Source: Mucilaginibacter empetricola (GTDB lineage Bacteria > Bacteroidota > Bacteroidia > Sphingobacteriales > Sphingobacteriaceae). Taken from it: DNA of 64,000 nt. The stretch is from assembly GCF_024808665.1 (NCBI RefSeq), contig NZ_JANUBZ010000009.1:62001-126000 (forward strand), given 5' to 3'. A model generated the notes under the pieces. The model saw only the letters and a list, made by a program, of their open reading frames with translations. It ran no database searches and had not been told where the DNA came from. A program made the position numbers and the translations under genes. Position 1 is the stretch's first letter, and each line of letters opens with the position of its first letter. Of this stretch, positions 18,047-26,043 are shown piece after piece.

Positions 18047-19024
18047 ATGAAAAATATATTAAAACAAAAAACACTTATAGCAGCTATTGCTGCTATAAGT
18101 GTTTTAATAATAGCATCATCATTTATAAAAAGAAGTCCGGTTAAACCTCCGGTTGATGATTTGCAAGGCACCATCAATATTTCAGGAGCATTTGCCTTAT
18201 ATCCTATTACCGTAAAATGGGCAAGTGAGTTTAAAAAACTGCATCCCAAAGTTGTTTTTAATATCTCGGCCGGTGGCGCTGGTAAAGGTATTACTGACGC
18301 GTTATCAGGTTTGGTTGATATTGGTTTGGCTTCGCGTGATATTGATCCGGCTGAAATTAAAAAAGGGGCTTATACCATATATGTAACAAAAGATGCTGTA
18401 GTGCCAACCTTTAATACCGGAAATCCGGATGCAGCTCAATTGCTGGCAAAGGGTGTTAAAAGAGAACAGTTTCTGGACATATTTGTTAATGGAACTATTA
18501 AAAACTGGAATCAGCTTGGCGGCAAAGTTGCTGCTCCTCTTCATATTTACACCCGTTCAGATGCTGCCGGCGCGGGCGAAACATGGGCCAAATTTTTGGG
18601 TAAAAAGCAAGAAGATTTGTTGGGCGTAGGTGTTTATGGCGATCCGGGGCTGGCCCAGGCAGTAAAAAAAGATCCGGTTGGCATAGGCTACAATAACCTG
18701 GCTTATTTATATGATCTTACAACCCGTAAACAAGTTGCAGGCGTACACGCTTTGCCAATTGATGTAAATGGTAACGGTAAAATTGACGCTAACGAAAACT
18801 TTTATAGTACCATTGATGATTTAACAGCCGCCATTGCCGATGGCAGATACCCTTCGCCCCCAGCCCGTAATCTTGGATTCTTGTTTAAAGGCAAGCCAAA
18901 GAAAAAGGAACTGGTTGAATTTGTGAAATATGTACTGGCTGACGGGCAAAAGTTTGTTGAAGAAAATGGCTATATCGCCCTATCAAAAGCAAAAATTCAG
19001 GAGGAATTGAAGAAGGTAGATTAA
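18047..19024 (+). CDS. PstS-like oxyanion-binding protein of an ABC importer
   Basis: The 325-residue periplasmic-binding protein of the PBP_like_2/PstS type has an N-terminal hydrophobic signal (LIAAIAAISVLIIASSF). It keeps the early ligand motif SGAFALYPITVKWASEF, then GGAGKGITDALSGLVDIGLASRD. At the position where PstS proteins usually carry SGT, it reads RSDAAGAGETWAKFL. It therefore belongs to a PstS subgroup with a modified anion pocket. The substrate could be phosphate, sulfate or another oxyanion. The Cys-rich leader of the operon and the absence of phoU argue for sulfur but do not prove it. The 5' coding region contains a perfect 16-bp hairpin. Confidence 0.8.
   Translation: MKNILKQKTLIAAIAAISVLIIASSFIKRSPVKPPVDDLQGTINISGAFALYPITVKWASEFKKLHPKVVFNISAGGAGKGITDALSGLVDIGLASRDIDPAEIKKGAYTIYVTKDAVVPTFNTGNPDAAQLLAKGVKREQFLDIFVNGTIKNWNQLGGKVAAPLHIYTRSDAAGAGETWAKFLGKKQEDLLGVGVYGDPGLAQAVKKDPVGIGYNNLAYLYDLTTRKQVAGVHALPIDVNGNGKIDANENFYSTIDDLTAAIADGRYPSPPARNLGFLFKGKPKKKELVEFVKYVLADGQKFVEENGYIALSKAKIQEELKKVD
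18068..18105 (+). promoter_or_regulatory. Perfect 16-bp hairpin inside the pstS-like signal-peptide codons
   Basis: AAAACACTTATAGCAG (18068-18083) is exactly complementary to CTGCTATAAGTGTTTT (18090-18105), with a 6-nt loop. It begins 21 nt into the gene, within the codons for the signal-peptide core. The right arm ends in TTTT, followed by AATAATAG. It could stabilise upstream porin mRNA, attenuate the transporter genes relative to the porin, or block ribosomes. The stem is far longer than expected by chance. Confidence 0.6.
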
Positions 19025-19107
19025 GTTCATAGTTCATGGTTGATAGTTAATGGTGGCTGCTAAATAGTTTCCTGGTACTACGCGTCATGAACTATCAACT
19101 ATGAACT
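19024..19107. repeat. Imperfect inverted repeat of simple 'AGTTCATAGTT' words between pstS-like and pstC-like genes
   Basis: The left arm (from 19024, AGTTCATAGTTCATGGTTG...) and right arm (19087-19107, ATGAACTATCAACTATGAAC plus T) are complementary over about 20 bp, with a 7-nt insertion and one mismatch in the left arm. The arms consist of near-tandem word repeats, giving an RNA hairpin within the operon. Similar word-like inverted repeats occur elsewhere in the window. Confidence 0.7.
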
Positions 19108-19114
19108 AAAAAAA

Positions 19115-20008
19115 ATGCAACTACGAATATTAAAAGATAAGATATTATCCAAACTGATGCTGGTGCTTACACTGGCATCAGTTTCTTTATTACTGATCAT
19201 AGGAATAGGTTTATACCTTCATTCTGCACCGATAATTGAAAAGTCATCATGGGGCACGCTAGTAACTTCGAGCGTTTGGAAACCTTTAAGAGGCTTGTTT
19301 GGGTTCTTTCCCTTTATAATGGGGACTTTATGGGTGACAGGAATAGCAATTATCATTGCCTTGCCCCTTTGCCTGCTTACTGCTTTGTTTATTACAGAAT
19401 ATGCCCAGGGTGGATTAAAAAGAATATTGGTACCCTTTGTAAACTTGCTTTCGGGTATCCCGCCGGTAATATTTGGTGTATGGGGTGTGCTTTTCATTAT
19501 TCCGTTAATACAAAATCATATAGCTCCGCACTTTGTTGAATTTTCTACAGGTTACAGCGTACTGGCAGGTGGAATAGTACTCGCTGTGATGATATTTCCA
19601 CTAATAGTAAGTATTGTTAGCGAGGTATTAAACACCATCCCGCAGGAGTTAAAAGATGCTTCGTTGTCATTGGGAGCCAATAAATGGGAAACCATCAAAA
19701 AAGTAATACTACGCAAGGCATTGCCCGGAATAATTGCCGCCGTAGTGCTGGCTGTTTCCCGCGCTTTTGGCGAAACAATTGCTGTTTTAATGGTTTGCGG
19801 TAATAATGCCGTGGTACCTCATTCTGTTTTTGATGCGGGTTATCCCTTGCCGGCCCTTATTGCCAATAACTATGGCGAAATGTTGTCAATTCCCCTTTAT
19901 GATTCAGCCCTGATGTTTGCAGCTTTGTTGTTGTTTATCATTATCCTGTTGTTTAACATTATTTCTAGGGTGATTTTATCCCGTTTGGAAAGGAAACTAG
20001 CCTCATGA
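19115..20008 (+). CDS. pstC: PstC-like ABC importer permease
   Basis: The 297-residue membrane protein has about six helices and the binding-protein-dependent permease EAA-type loop (LNTIPQELKDASLSLGANKWETIKKVILRKALPG). This is the PstC family, which forms the transmembrane channel with PstA. It lacks the very long N-terminal region of some PstC proteins. It is followed by pstA with a 4-bp ATGA overlap, indicating coupling. The name reflects homology. The substrate may not be phosphate, because the operon has a Cys-rich leader and no phoU. Confidence 0.88.
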   Translation: MQLRILKDKILSKLMLVLTLASVSLLLIIGIGLYLHSAPIIEKSSWGTLVTSSVWKPLRGLFGFFPFIMGTLWVTGIAIIIALPLCLLTALFITEYAQGGLKRILVPFVNLLSGIPPVIFGVWGVLFIIPLIQNHIAPHFVEFSTGYSVLAGGIVLAVMIFPLIVSIVSEVLNTIPQELKDASLSLGANKWETIKKVILRKALPGIIAAVVLAVSRAFGETIAVLMVCGNNAVVPHSVFDAGYPLPALIANNYGEMLSIPLYDSALMFAALLLFIIILLFNIISRVILSRLERKLAS

Positions 20009-20850
20009 AACTAAGAAAAACAGAAGAAGTCTTCTTTAAAATATTAATGATATTGGCTGCAGTAATAGTATGCGGTAGTTTTTTTCTGATTGTAGGGACA
20101 ATTTTTGCAAAAGGCATACCCTATATGAGTCTGGATATGCTAACAAAAACGCCCGGTGGCGGTTTCTATATAGGCAAAGAAGGCGGCATATTAAATGCCA
20201 TAATCGGATCATTGTATGTAGCGGGCGGTGCTACCATTTTAGGGCTTTTTATAAGTGTGCCGGTAGCTATATTTATCAATATATACATCAATGGCAAAAA
20301 GTTTCTTTCAGATTCACTGCGGGTTGCTTTTGATGTTTTATTTGGTATTCCATCAATTGTTTACGGGGCATTTGGATTCCTCATAATGGTTTATTTCGGG
20401 TTTAGGGCTTCCTTACTCGGAGGAATAATAGCTGTAACGTTACTGGTGATACCGATTTTGGTGCGCACACTGGATGAGGTGATAAGAACGGTTCCCCGCG
20501 AATTGGGCGATGCCGCATTGTCACTTGGTGCAACCCGCTGGGAAATGGCCAAAGTAGTCCTCAGACAAATAAAACCCGGAATATTTACTGCTATTTTGCT
20601 TTCATTTGGCCGTGCCATCGGCGATGTGGCGTCTGTGCTTTTTACCGCCGGCTTTAGCGATAATATTCCCACATCATTACACGAGCCCGCCGCCACATTG
20701 CCCTTGGCTATATTTTTTCAGCTAAGCAGCCCAGTGGAGGAAGTACAGGGCCGTGGCTATGCTTCGGCACTCATTTTAACCATTATTGTATTAATTATCA
20801 CTGTATTATCTGAAATACTGATAAAGAAATTTTCAAAACACAAAAGTTAA
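20005..20850 (+). CDS. pstA: PstA-like ABC importer permease
   Basis: The 281-residue protein has six predicted helices and the conserved permease loop (LDEVIRTVPRELGDAALSLGATRWEMAKVVLRQIKPG). It is the second channel subunit, partnering the PstC-like protein encoded upstream (4-bp overlap) and sharing a one-base overlap with the ATPase gene downstream. Length and motif order are normal for PstA. It acts in the inner membrane. Substrate uncertainty is the same as for the whole operon. Confidence 0.88.
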   Translation: MKLRKTEEVFFKILMILAAVIVCGSFFLIVGTIFAKGIPYMSLDMLTKTPGGGFYIGKEGGILNAIIGSLYVAGGATILGLFISVPVAIFINIYINGKKFLSDSLRVAFDVLFGIPSIVYGAFGFLIMVYFGFRASLLGGIIAVTLLVIPILVRTLDEVIRTVPRELGDAALSLGATRWEMAKVVLRQIKPGIFTAILLSFGRAIGDVASVLFTAGFSDNIPTSLHEPAATLPLAIFFQLSSPVEEVQGRGYASALILTIIVLIITVLSEILIKKFSKHKS

Positions 20851-21611
20851 TGACTCAAACTCCACATATCAGTGTTCAGCATTTAAATGTGCACATCGGT
20901 AATCAGCATATTTTAAACGATATTAATATTAACATTCCTGATAAGAAAGTTACTTCTATCATTGGCCCCTCCGGCTGTGGGAAAACTACGTTGCTTAAAT
21001 CATTTAACCGCCTGCTTGATAACACCCCCGGTGTGAAAATCACCGGTAAAGTGTTAGTTGATGGCGAAGATATTTATGATCCGAAGGCTGAAGTAACGCA
21101 TATACGCAAAAAAATGGGCCTGCTATCGCAACGCCCTTACCCCTTGCCTATGTCTATTTACGATAACATAGCCTATGGGCCACGTATACATGGCATCAAA
21201 AAAAAGCAGGTACTTGATCAACTGGTAGAAGAACAATTAAAGGCGACTGGTTTATGGAACGAGGTAAAAGACCGTTTAAATGCTTCTGCCAGCCGTTTAT
21301 CTATCGGGCAGCAGCAACGTTTGTGCCTGGCGCGTGGTTTGGCTGTAAATCCGGAGATTATTTTGGGCGATGAATCAACATCGGCACTTGATCCGGTTTC
21401 TACTTCTATTATTGAAGATTTGTTTATCAGCCTAAAGGAAAAGTATTCTATCGTGTTGGTGACACATATTTTGAGGCAGGCACGCCGTGTGTCCGATTAC
21501 ATCATCTTTGTATACGGCGGTAAAGTCATAGAATTTGGGCCAACCGAAGAGGTTTTGCTTAACCCTAAAGAAGAGCTGACCAGAGAGTATGTTAAGGGGT
21601 ATATTAGTTAA
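20850..21611 (+). CDS. pstB: PstB-like ABC importer ATPase
   Basis: The 253-residue ATP-binding subunit has Walker A GPSGCGKTT (about 38-46), signature LSIGQQQRLCLARG (about 150), Walker B with switch IILGDESTSALD, and the H-loop in VLVTHILRQARR. In Pst systems it energises uptake of phosphate. The gene ends the five-gene leader-porin-pstSCAB-like cluster. No PhoU or PhoBR genes follow, although many phosphate operons have phoU here. The next gene, proB, is unrelated. Confidence 0.9.
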   Translation: MTQTPHISVQHLNVHIGNQHILNDININIPDKKVTSIIGPSGCGKTTLLKSFNRLLDNTPGVKITGKVLVDGEDIYDPKAEVTHIRKKMGLLSQRPYPLPMSIYDNIAYGPRIHGIKKKQVLDQLVEEQLKATGLWNEVKDRLNASASRLSIGQQQRLCLARGLAVNPEIILGDESTSALDPVSTSIIEDLFISLKEKYSIVLVTHILRQARRVSDYIIFVYGGKVIEFGPTEEVLLNPKEELTREYVKGYIS

Positions 21612-21798
21612 AAATATCTATTTTTATGCGGTTTTAATCTAAAAGTATCGATAATTGCCTGTTTTGATATAATTTTTGGTAATTGCTGTGCTTTTAAAGC
21701 TATTAAATGTTTATTGGCGCGATGAAATGTTAAATTATGTATTTAATTAATATAAAATCATATTAAAATACTGTAAATTGCGCTATTTATTAATATAA

Positions 21799-22878
21799 AT
21801 GGCATATAAATATAACCGGATTATAGTTAAAATAGGCTCAAACGTTTTTACCCAAAAAGACGGTTTGCCCGATTTAAAACGCATCGGTAATTTGGTTGGA
21901 CAGATTGCCGAAATAAAAAAACGGGGTATTGAAGTTATCCTGGTATCCTCTGGCGCCGTGGCGTCAGGGCGAAGTTTAATCACAGTTTCCGAGAAATTTG
22001 ATCCGATAGCAGCCAGGCAGTTATTGGCATCCATAGGCCAGGTAAAGTTGATCAATACTTACTCCCATCTTTTTGAACAGTTTAATTTCCTTTGCTCGCA
22101 GGTATTGGTTACCAAGGAGGACTTTAGAGACAGGCTTCATTACCTCAATATGAAAAACTGTCTGGAGATACTGTTACAGCACCAGGTAATCCCCGTTGTA
22201 AATGAAAATGACGTGGTTTCGGTAACAGAATTGATGTTTACTGATAACGACGAATTGGCGGGGCTCATAGCATCAATGTTGAACGCCCAGGCTTTGATTG
22301 TATTAACCAATGTAGATGGAATTTATAACGGTAACCCCAACTCACCGGATGCTACGATTATTGAAGAGGTTTCAGGTGCCACAATTGATTTCTCGACCTT
22401 TGTAAGTACCGGCAAATCGCAATTTGGCCGCGGCGGAATGATTACCAAATCAACAATGTCGCAAAAAATAGCTCAATTAGGCATAGCAGTCCATATAGCC
22501 AACGGCACAAAAGACAATATTTTAATTGATGTGTTGGAAAACAAAGTAGCCCACACTCATTTCAATCCAACCAAAACAGCATCGGGCAAAAAGAAATGGA
22601 TAGCTCATTCAGGTAACTTTGCTACCGGGGCAGTACAAATAAACGAAGGCGCAAAACAGGCACTTATATCCAACAAAGCATCCAGCCTACTTCCGGTTGG
22701 TGTGGTTACTATCCTGTCAGAGTTTAAGAAAGGCGATATCATTAAACTGGTTGATGAAAAAGACAAACATATTGGTTTGGGAATTGCCGAATACGGTTCA
22801 GACAAAGCGAACGAGATGATTGGGCGCAAAAATCAAAAACCATTAGTGCATTATGATTATCTTTATTTGGAATGTTAA
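21799..22878 (+). CDS. proB: Glutamate 5-kinase
   Basis: The 359-residue enzyme catalyses the first step of proline synthesis, phosphorylating glutamate to gamma-glutamyl phosphate. The amino-acid-kinase core starts with [11 protein letters not shown] and has [33 protein letters not shown] and [11 protein letters not shown]-terminal PUA domain (from about [17 protein letters not shown]) is present as in E. coli ProB. It overlaps proA by 7 bp in one operon. No regulatory element was recognised in the ~190 bp AT-rich upstream region. Confidence 0.95.
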   Translation: MAYKYNRIIVKIGSNVFTQKDGLPDLKRIGNLVGQIAEIKKRGIEVILVSSGAVASGRSLITVSEKFDPIAARQLLASIGQVKLINTYSHLFEQFNFLCSQVLVTKEDFRDRLHYLNMKNCLEILLQHQVIPVVNENDVVSVTELMFTDNDELAGLIASMLNAQALIVLTNVDGIYNGNPNSPDATIIEEVSGATIDFSTFVSTGKSQFGRGGMITKSTMSQKIAQLGIAVHIANGTKDNILIDVLENKVAHTHFNPTKTASGKKKWIAHSGNFATGAVQINEGAKQALISNKASSLLPVGVVTILSEFKKGDIIKLVDEKDKHIGLGIAEYGSDKANEMIGRKNQKPLVHYDYLYLEC

Positions 22879-24119
22879 ATAATTATAACAAATATTTTGA
22901 GGAGGCTATTCTGGCGAGTAGAAAGAACCTCAGCCCTATAGTAATTAACCAGGTGCTGAAGGAGCTGGCCTACTCGGCTATTGTTTTGACCGATTACCTA
23001 CTGCAGGAGAATAAAAAGGATCTGGACCGGATGGATCCGGCTGATCCTAAATATGATCGTCTTAAATTAACACCTGCGCGGATTGAGGAAATTGCAAGGG
23101 ATATGAACAACATCGCTAAATTAGATAGCCCTTTAGGTAAAGTGTTGTCAAAAAAAACAATGCCCAATGGATTGCAGATATCCAAGGTCAGGGTTCCTTT
23201 GGGAGTTGTCGGGGTTATTTACGAGGCCAGGCCCAACGTTACGTTCGATGTTTTTTCCCTGTGTTTTAAAACAGGCAATGTTTGCATATTAAAGGGAGGA
23301 AGTGATGCCGAGTTTTCCAACAAAGCTATTATCTCCATTATACACGAGGCTTTGGCAAAATATGACATTGATTTAAGCTTTGCCACTTTGCTGCCTCCTG
23401 AACGTGAAGCTACCGATGCGCTGTTGGGTGCAATAGGTTATGTGGATGTACTTATTCCAAGGGGTAGCCAGGGTTTAATCAATCATGTGCGCTTAAATAG
23501 CAAAATACCGGTAATTGAAACAGGTGCAGGCATTGTGCATACCTATTTTGATGAATTTGCTAACCTGGAAAAAGGCCGCGACATAGTGTTTAACGCCAAA
23601 ACGCGGCGTGTAAGCGTATGCAATGCATTGGATTGTTTAATTGTTAACCGTAAAAGATTAGGCGATTTAGCTGCATTAGTTAAGCCGCTGGCAGATAAAG
23701 AGACTGAATTGTTTGCTGATAGCGAATCTTTTGATGTGTTGATTGGTCATTATCCTTCTAAATTATTAAACCGGGCGGAGCCCGAGCATTTTGGGACAGA
23801 ATTTTTGGCTATGAAACTGGCAGTTAAGGTAGTGACTGATCTGGATGAAGCGTTAAATCATATAGCAAATTATAGCTCAAAGCATAGCGAAGCCATTATA
23901 TCTGAAAATGCAGGGGCTATTGAAACCTTTTTAAACCAGGTAGACGCTGCTGCGGTATATGTTAATGCTTCTACTGCTTTTACAGACGGTGCTCAGTTTG
24001 GCCTTGGCGCCGAAATTGGGATCAGCACCCAAAAATTACACGCCCGTGGGCCAATGGGATTAGATGAGTTGACTAGCTACAAGTGGCTCATAAAGGGGAA
24101 TGGACAAATAAGACCATAA
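22872..24119 (+). CDS. proA: Gamma-glutamyl phosphate reductase
   Basis: The 415-residue NADPH-dependent enzyme makes glutamate-5-semialdehyde, the second proline-synthesis step. Family motifs are visible: [20 protein letters not shown] near 115, [35 protein letters not shown] (catalytic Cys) and [28 protein letters not shown]. It overlaps proB by 7 bp. A strong terminator follows 22 bp after the stop, ending the proBA operon. Confidence 0.96.
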   Translation: MLNNYNKYFEEAILASRKNLSPIVINQVLKELAYSAIVLTDYLLQENKKDLDRMDPADPKYDRLKLTPARIEEIARDMNNIAKLDSPLGKVLSKKTMPNGLQISKVRVPLGVVGVIYEARPNVTFDVFSLCFKTGNVCILKGGSDAEFSNKAIISIIHEALAKYDIDLSFATLLPPEREATDALLGAIGYVDVLIPRGSQGLINHVRLNSKIPVIETGAGIVHTYFDEFANLEKGRDIVFNAKTRRVSVCNALDCLIVNRKRLGDLAALVKPLADKETELFADSESFDVLIGHYPSKLLNRAEPEHFGTEFLAMKLAVKVVTDLDEALNHIANYSSKHSEAIISENAGAIETFLNQVDAAAVYVNASTAFTDGAQFGLGAEIGISTQKLHARGPMGLDELTSYKWLIKGNGQIRP

Positions 24120-24141
24120 AACTTGAAACCCTTATAAATAA

Positions 24142-24173
24142 TAAAAGAGCCCGCTTATGAGCGGGCTCTTTTA
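24142..24173 (+). terminator. Strong hairpin terminator after proBA
   Basis: TAAAAGAGCCCGC pairs perfectly with GCGGGCTCTTTTA around a short TTATGA loop. It is symmetric (A-run before, T-run after), so it can also serve the convergent small minus-strand gene at 24194-24286. Confidence 0.95.
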
Positions 24174-24193
24174 TTTCCTAATTAAATGTTAAA

Positions 24194-24286
24194 TTACTTT
24201 ATAAAATAGTTCATAACAGCAACAAAACAAATAACAACTAAAATTACACCTTGTAATTTTTGCTCTAAAGTTAACTGGGTTTGCAT
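24194..24286 (-). CDS. 30-residue single-pass membrane microprotein
   Basis: A short ORF begins at ATG 24286 and encodes an N-terminal MQTQLTLEQKLQ. A hydrophobic helix follows (GVILVVICFVAVMNYF), and the protein ends with IK. The layout, with a polar helical N-terminus then one transmembrane helix and a basic end, is that of a genuine microprotein. The shared bidirectional terminator lies just past its stop. No family is recognised. Confidence 0.55.
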   Translation of the reverse strand: MQTQLTLEQKLQGVILVVICFVAVMNYFIK

Positions 24287-24795
24287 CTACTGTATCAATT
24301 AAGGTATTACAAATCTAAATTGTAAAATGAATGTTACATAATTTATTTTTATTTTTACGAAAATTTTAATAAAAGGATTTGATTGTTTTGTAAATGTCAA
24401 ATCAGCATTTATTACATAAAAAAATCGCAACAAAATAACTCAAAATTTAATTTTTTATTATTTGTAAAATCAACAAAAATGTACCTTAATTTAGTTTAAA
24501 GCTATTTTTTCTTCTTATTTCGTGTCGCTTTTACACATCTGGTAAAACTAAGTTCCTTTTTTGAAAAGACATCCTTAAGAACATACTTTTAGCATCAGGA
24601 AAAAATACTCACCCTTTACCCATTAAAGTTTTTTATATTAAAATTGTTGATAATTTAACCTACGGTTTAAATTAAATTCTTGTTCGTGTTTTTCCATTCT
24701 ATATAAATGGTTGAATTTTAACTGATTGCATCTTTAAATGTGTACATTTTACCTTGTTCTGACTTGTAAGTAATTAACATCAAATTCAAAAAAGG
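24287..24795. other. AT-rich intergenic region upstream of mnmA
   Basis: About 510 bp without a supported gene. It should carry the promoter of the minus-strand microprotein gene and the upstream part of the mnmA promoter. I see only AT-rich sequence and T-runs, with no long inverted repeat and no ORF worth calling. Confidence 0.5.
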
Positions 24796-24803
24796 TATCT
24801 TTG
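24796..24803 (+). promoter_or_regulatory. -7 box of mnmA (suggests leaderless mRNA)
   Basis: TATCTTTG fits TAnnTTTG exactly. The ATG of mnmA is only 7 nt downstream (24811). Transcription starting the usual few bases after the box would begin at or next to the ATG, so the mRNA is probably leaderless. Confidence 0.6.
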
Positions 24804-24810
24804 CAAAATT

Positions 24811-25899
24811 ATGAGTAAGCATGGCAGGATATTAGTGGCAATGAGCGGTGGTGTTGATAGTTCGGTAGCAGCAGTGATGCTGCATGAGCAGGGCTATGAA
24901 GTTATAGGACTTACCATGAAAACCTGGGACTACGCCTCTTCGGGTGGAAGCTCCAAAGAAACGGGTTGCTGTAGTCTGGATAGCATAAATGATGCGCGTG
25001 CATTGGCCGTAGGTTATGGCTTCCCTCACTATATATTGGATATACGAAGCGAATTTGGCGATTTTGTGATTGATAATTTTGTTGACGAATACTTGGCCGG
25101 CCGCACTCCTAACCCATGCGTTTTATGTAATACCCACATTAAATGGGAAGCCTTATTAAAAAGAGCCGATAAATTAGATTGTGAGTTTATTGCTACCGGG
25201 CACTATGCCAATATCCGTTTGCAGGATAACGGCAGATATGTGATTTCGAAGGGAAGGGACGAAAATAAGGATCAATCTTACGTGCTTTGGGGAGTATCTC
25301 AAAAAAACCTGGCGCGAACCCGGTTCCCTTTGGGCAGTTTCTCAAAACCCGAGATACGGCAAATGGCTTTAGATATGGGACAGTTGGAGCTCGCCGCTAA
25401 AAGCGAAAGCTATGAAATATGCTTCGTACCCGATAACGACTACAGAGCCTTTCTAAGAAACAAAGTAGGCGATCTGGAGCAACGTGTTGCCGGTGGTAAT
25501 TTTGTGCTCACAGACGGCACTATAGTAGGTAAGCATCAGGGATATCCGTTTTATACCATAGGTCAGCGCAAGGGATTGGGTATTGCACTAGGGCAGCCCA
25601 TGTTTGTTACCAGTATTCAACCCGATACCAATACAGTGGTGTTGGGAACGGCAGATGAACTGGAGCGCAAGCAAGCCTGGGTTAAAAACCTTAACCTGGT
25701 AAAATACGAAACCATTACCGAACCTATTGAAGCGGTAACTAAAATACGTTACAAAGATGCCGGCACCCAAAGCAGCATAGTACAAATGGGTCAACATATG
25801 AAGGTTGATTTCCATCATAACGTATCGGGTATAGCCCCGGGGCAATCAGCAGTGTTTTATGAGGGCAATGATTTGCTCGGTGGCGGTTTTTTGATGTAA
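24811..25899 (+). CDS. mnmA: tRNA-specific 2-thiouridylase
   Basis: The 362-residue enzyme installs the 2-thio group on U34 of Lys, Glu and Gln tRNAs, using ATP and a persulfide sulfur donor. The PP-loop SGGVDSS is at about 13-19. The two catalytic cysteines are in NPCVLCN (Cys103) and SYEICFVPD (Cys204). GQRKGLGIALGQP starts the central domain, and a C-terminal beta barrel completes the normal architecture. The gene is monocistronic, with a -7 box directly before the start. Confidence 0.96.
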   Translation: MSKHGRILVAMSGGVDSSVAAVMLHEQGYEVIGLTMKTWDYASSGGSSKETGCCSLDSINDARALAVGYGFPHYILDIRSEFGDFVIDNFVDEYLAGRTPNPCVLCNTHIKWEALLKRADKLDCEFIATGHYANIRLQDNGRYVISKGRDENKDQSYVLWGVSQKNLARTRFPLGSFSKPEIRQMALDMGQLELAAKSESYEICFVPDNDYRAFLRNKVGDLEQRVAGGNFVLTDGTIVGKHQGYPFYTIGQRKGLGIALGQPMFVTSIQPDTNTVVLGTADELERKQAWVKNLNLVKYETITEPIEAVTKIRYKDAGTQSSIVQMGQHMKVDFHHNVSGIAPGQSAVFYEGNDLLGGGFLM

Positions 25900-26043
25900 C
25901 AGCAGCGCTGCATTGTGCAATTTAATCAATTGCAAAGTCCTAACATTTCGACTCATCAGTCGTATAACATTATATCTTTTCCCAAAAACAAATTGGCGTT
26001 TCGCTTTCTTTATGTTTTATTTGCAAAAATAATAATTGCTTAA

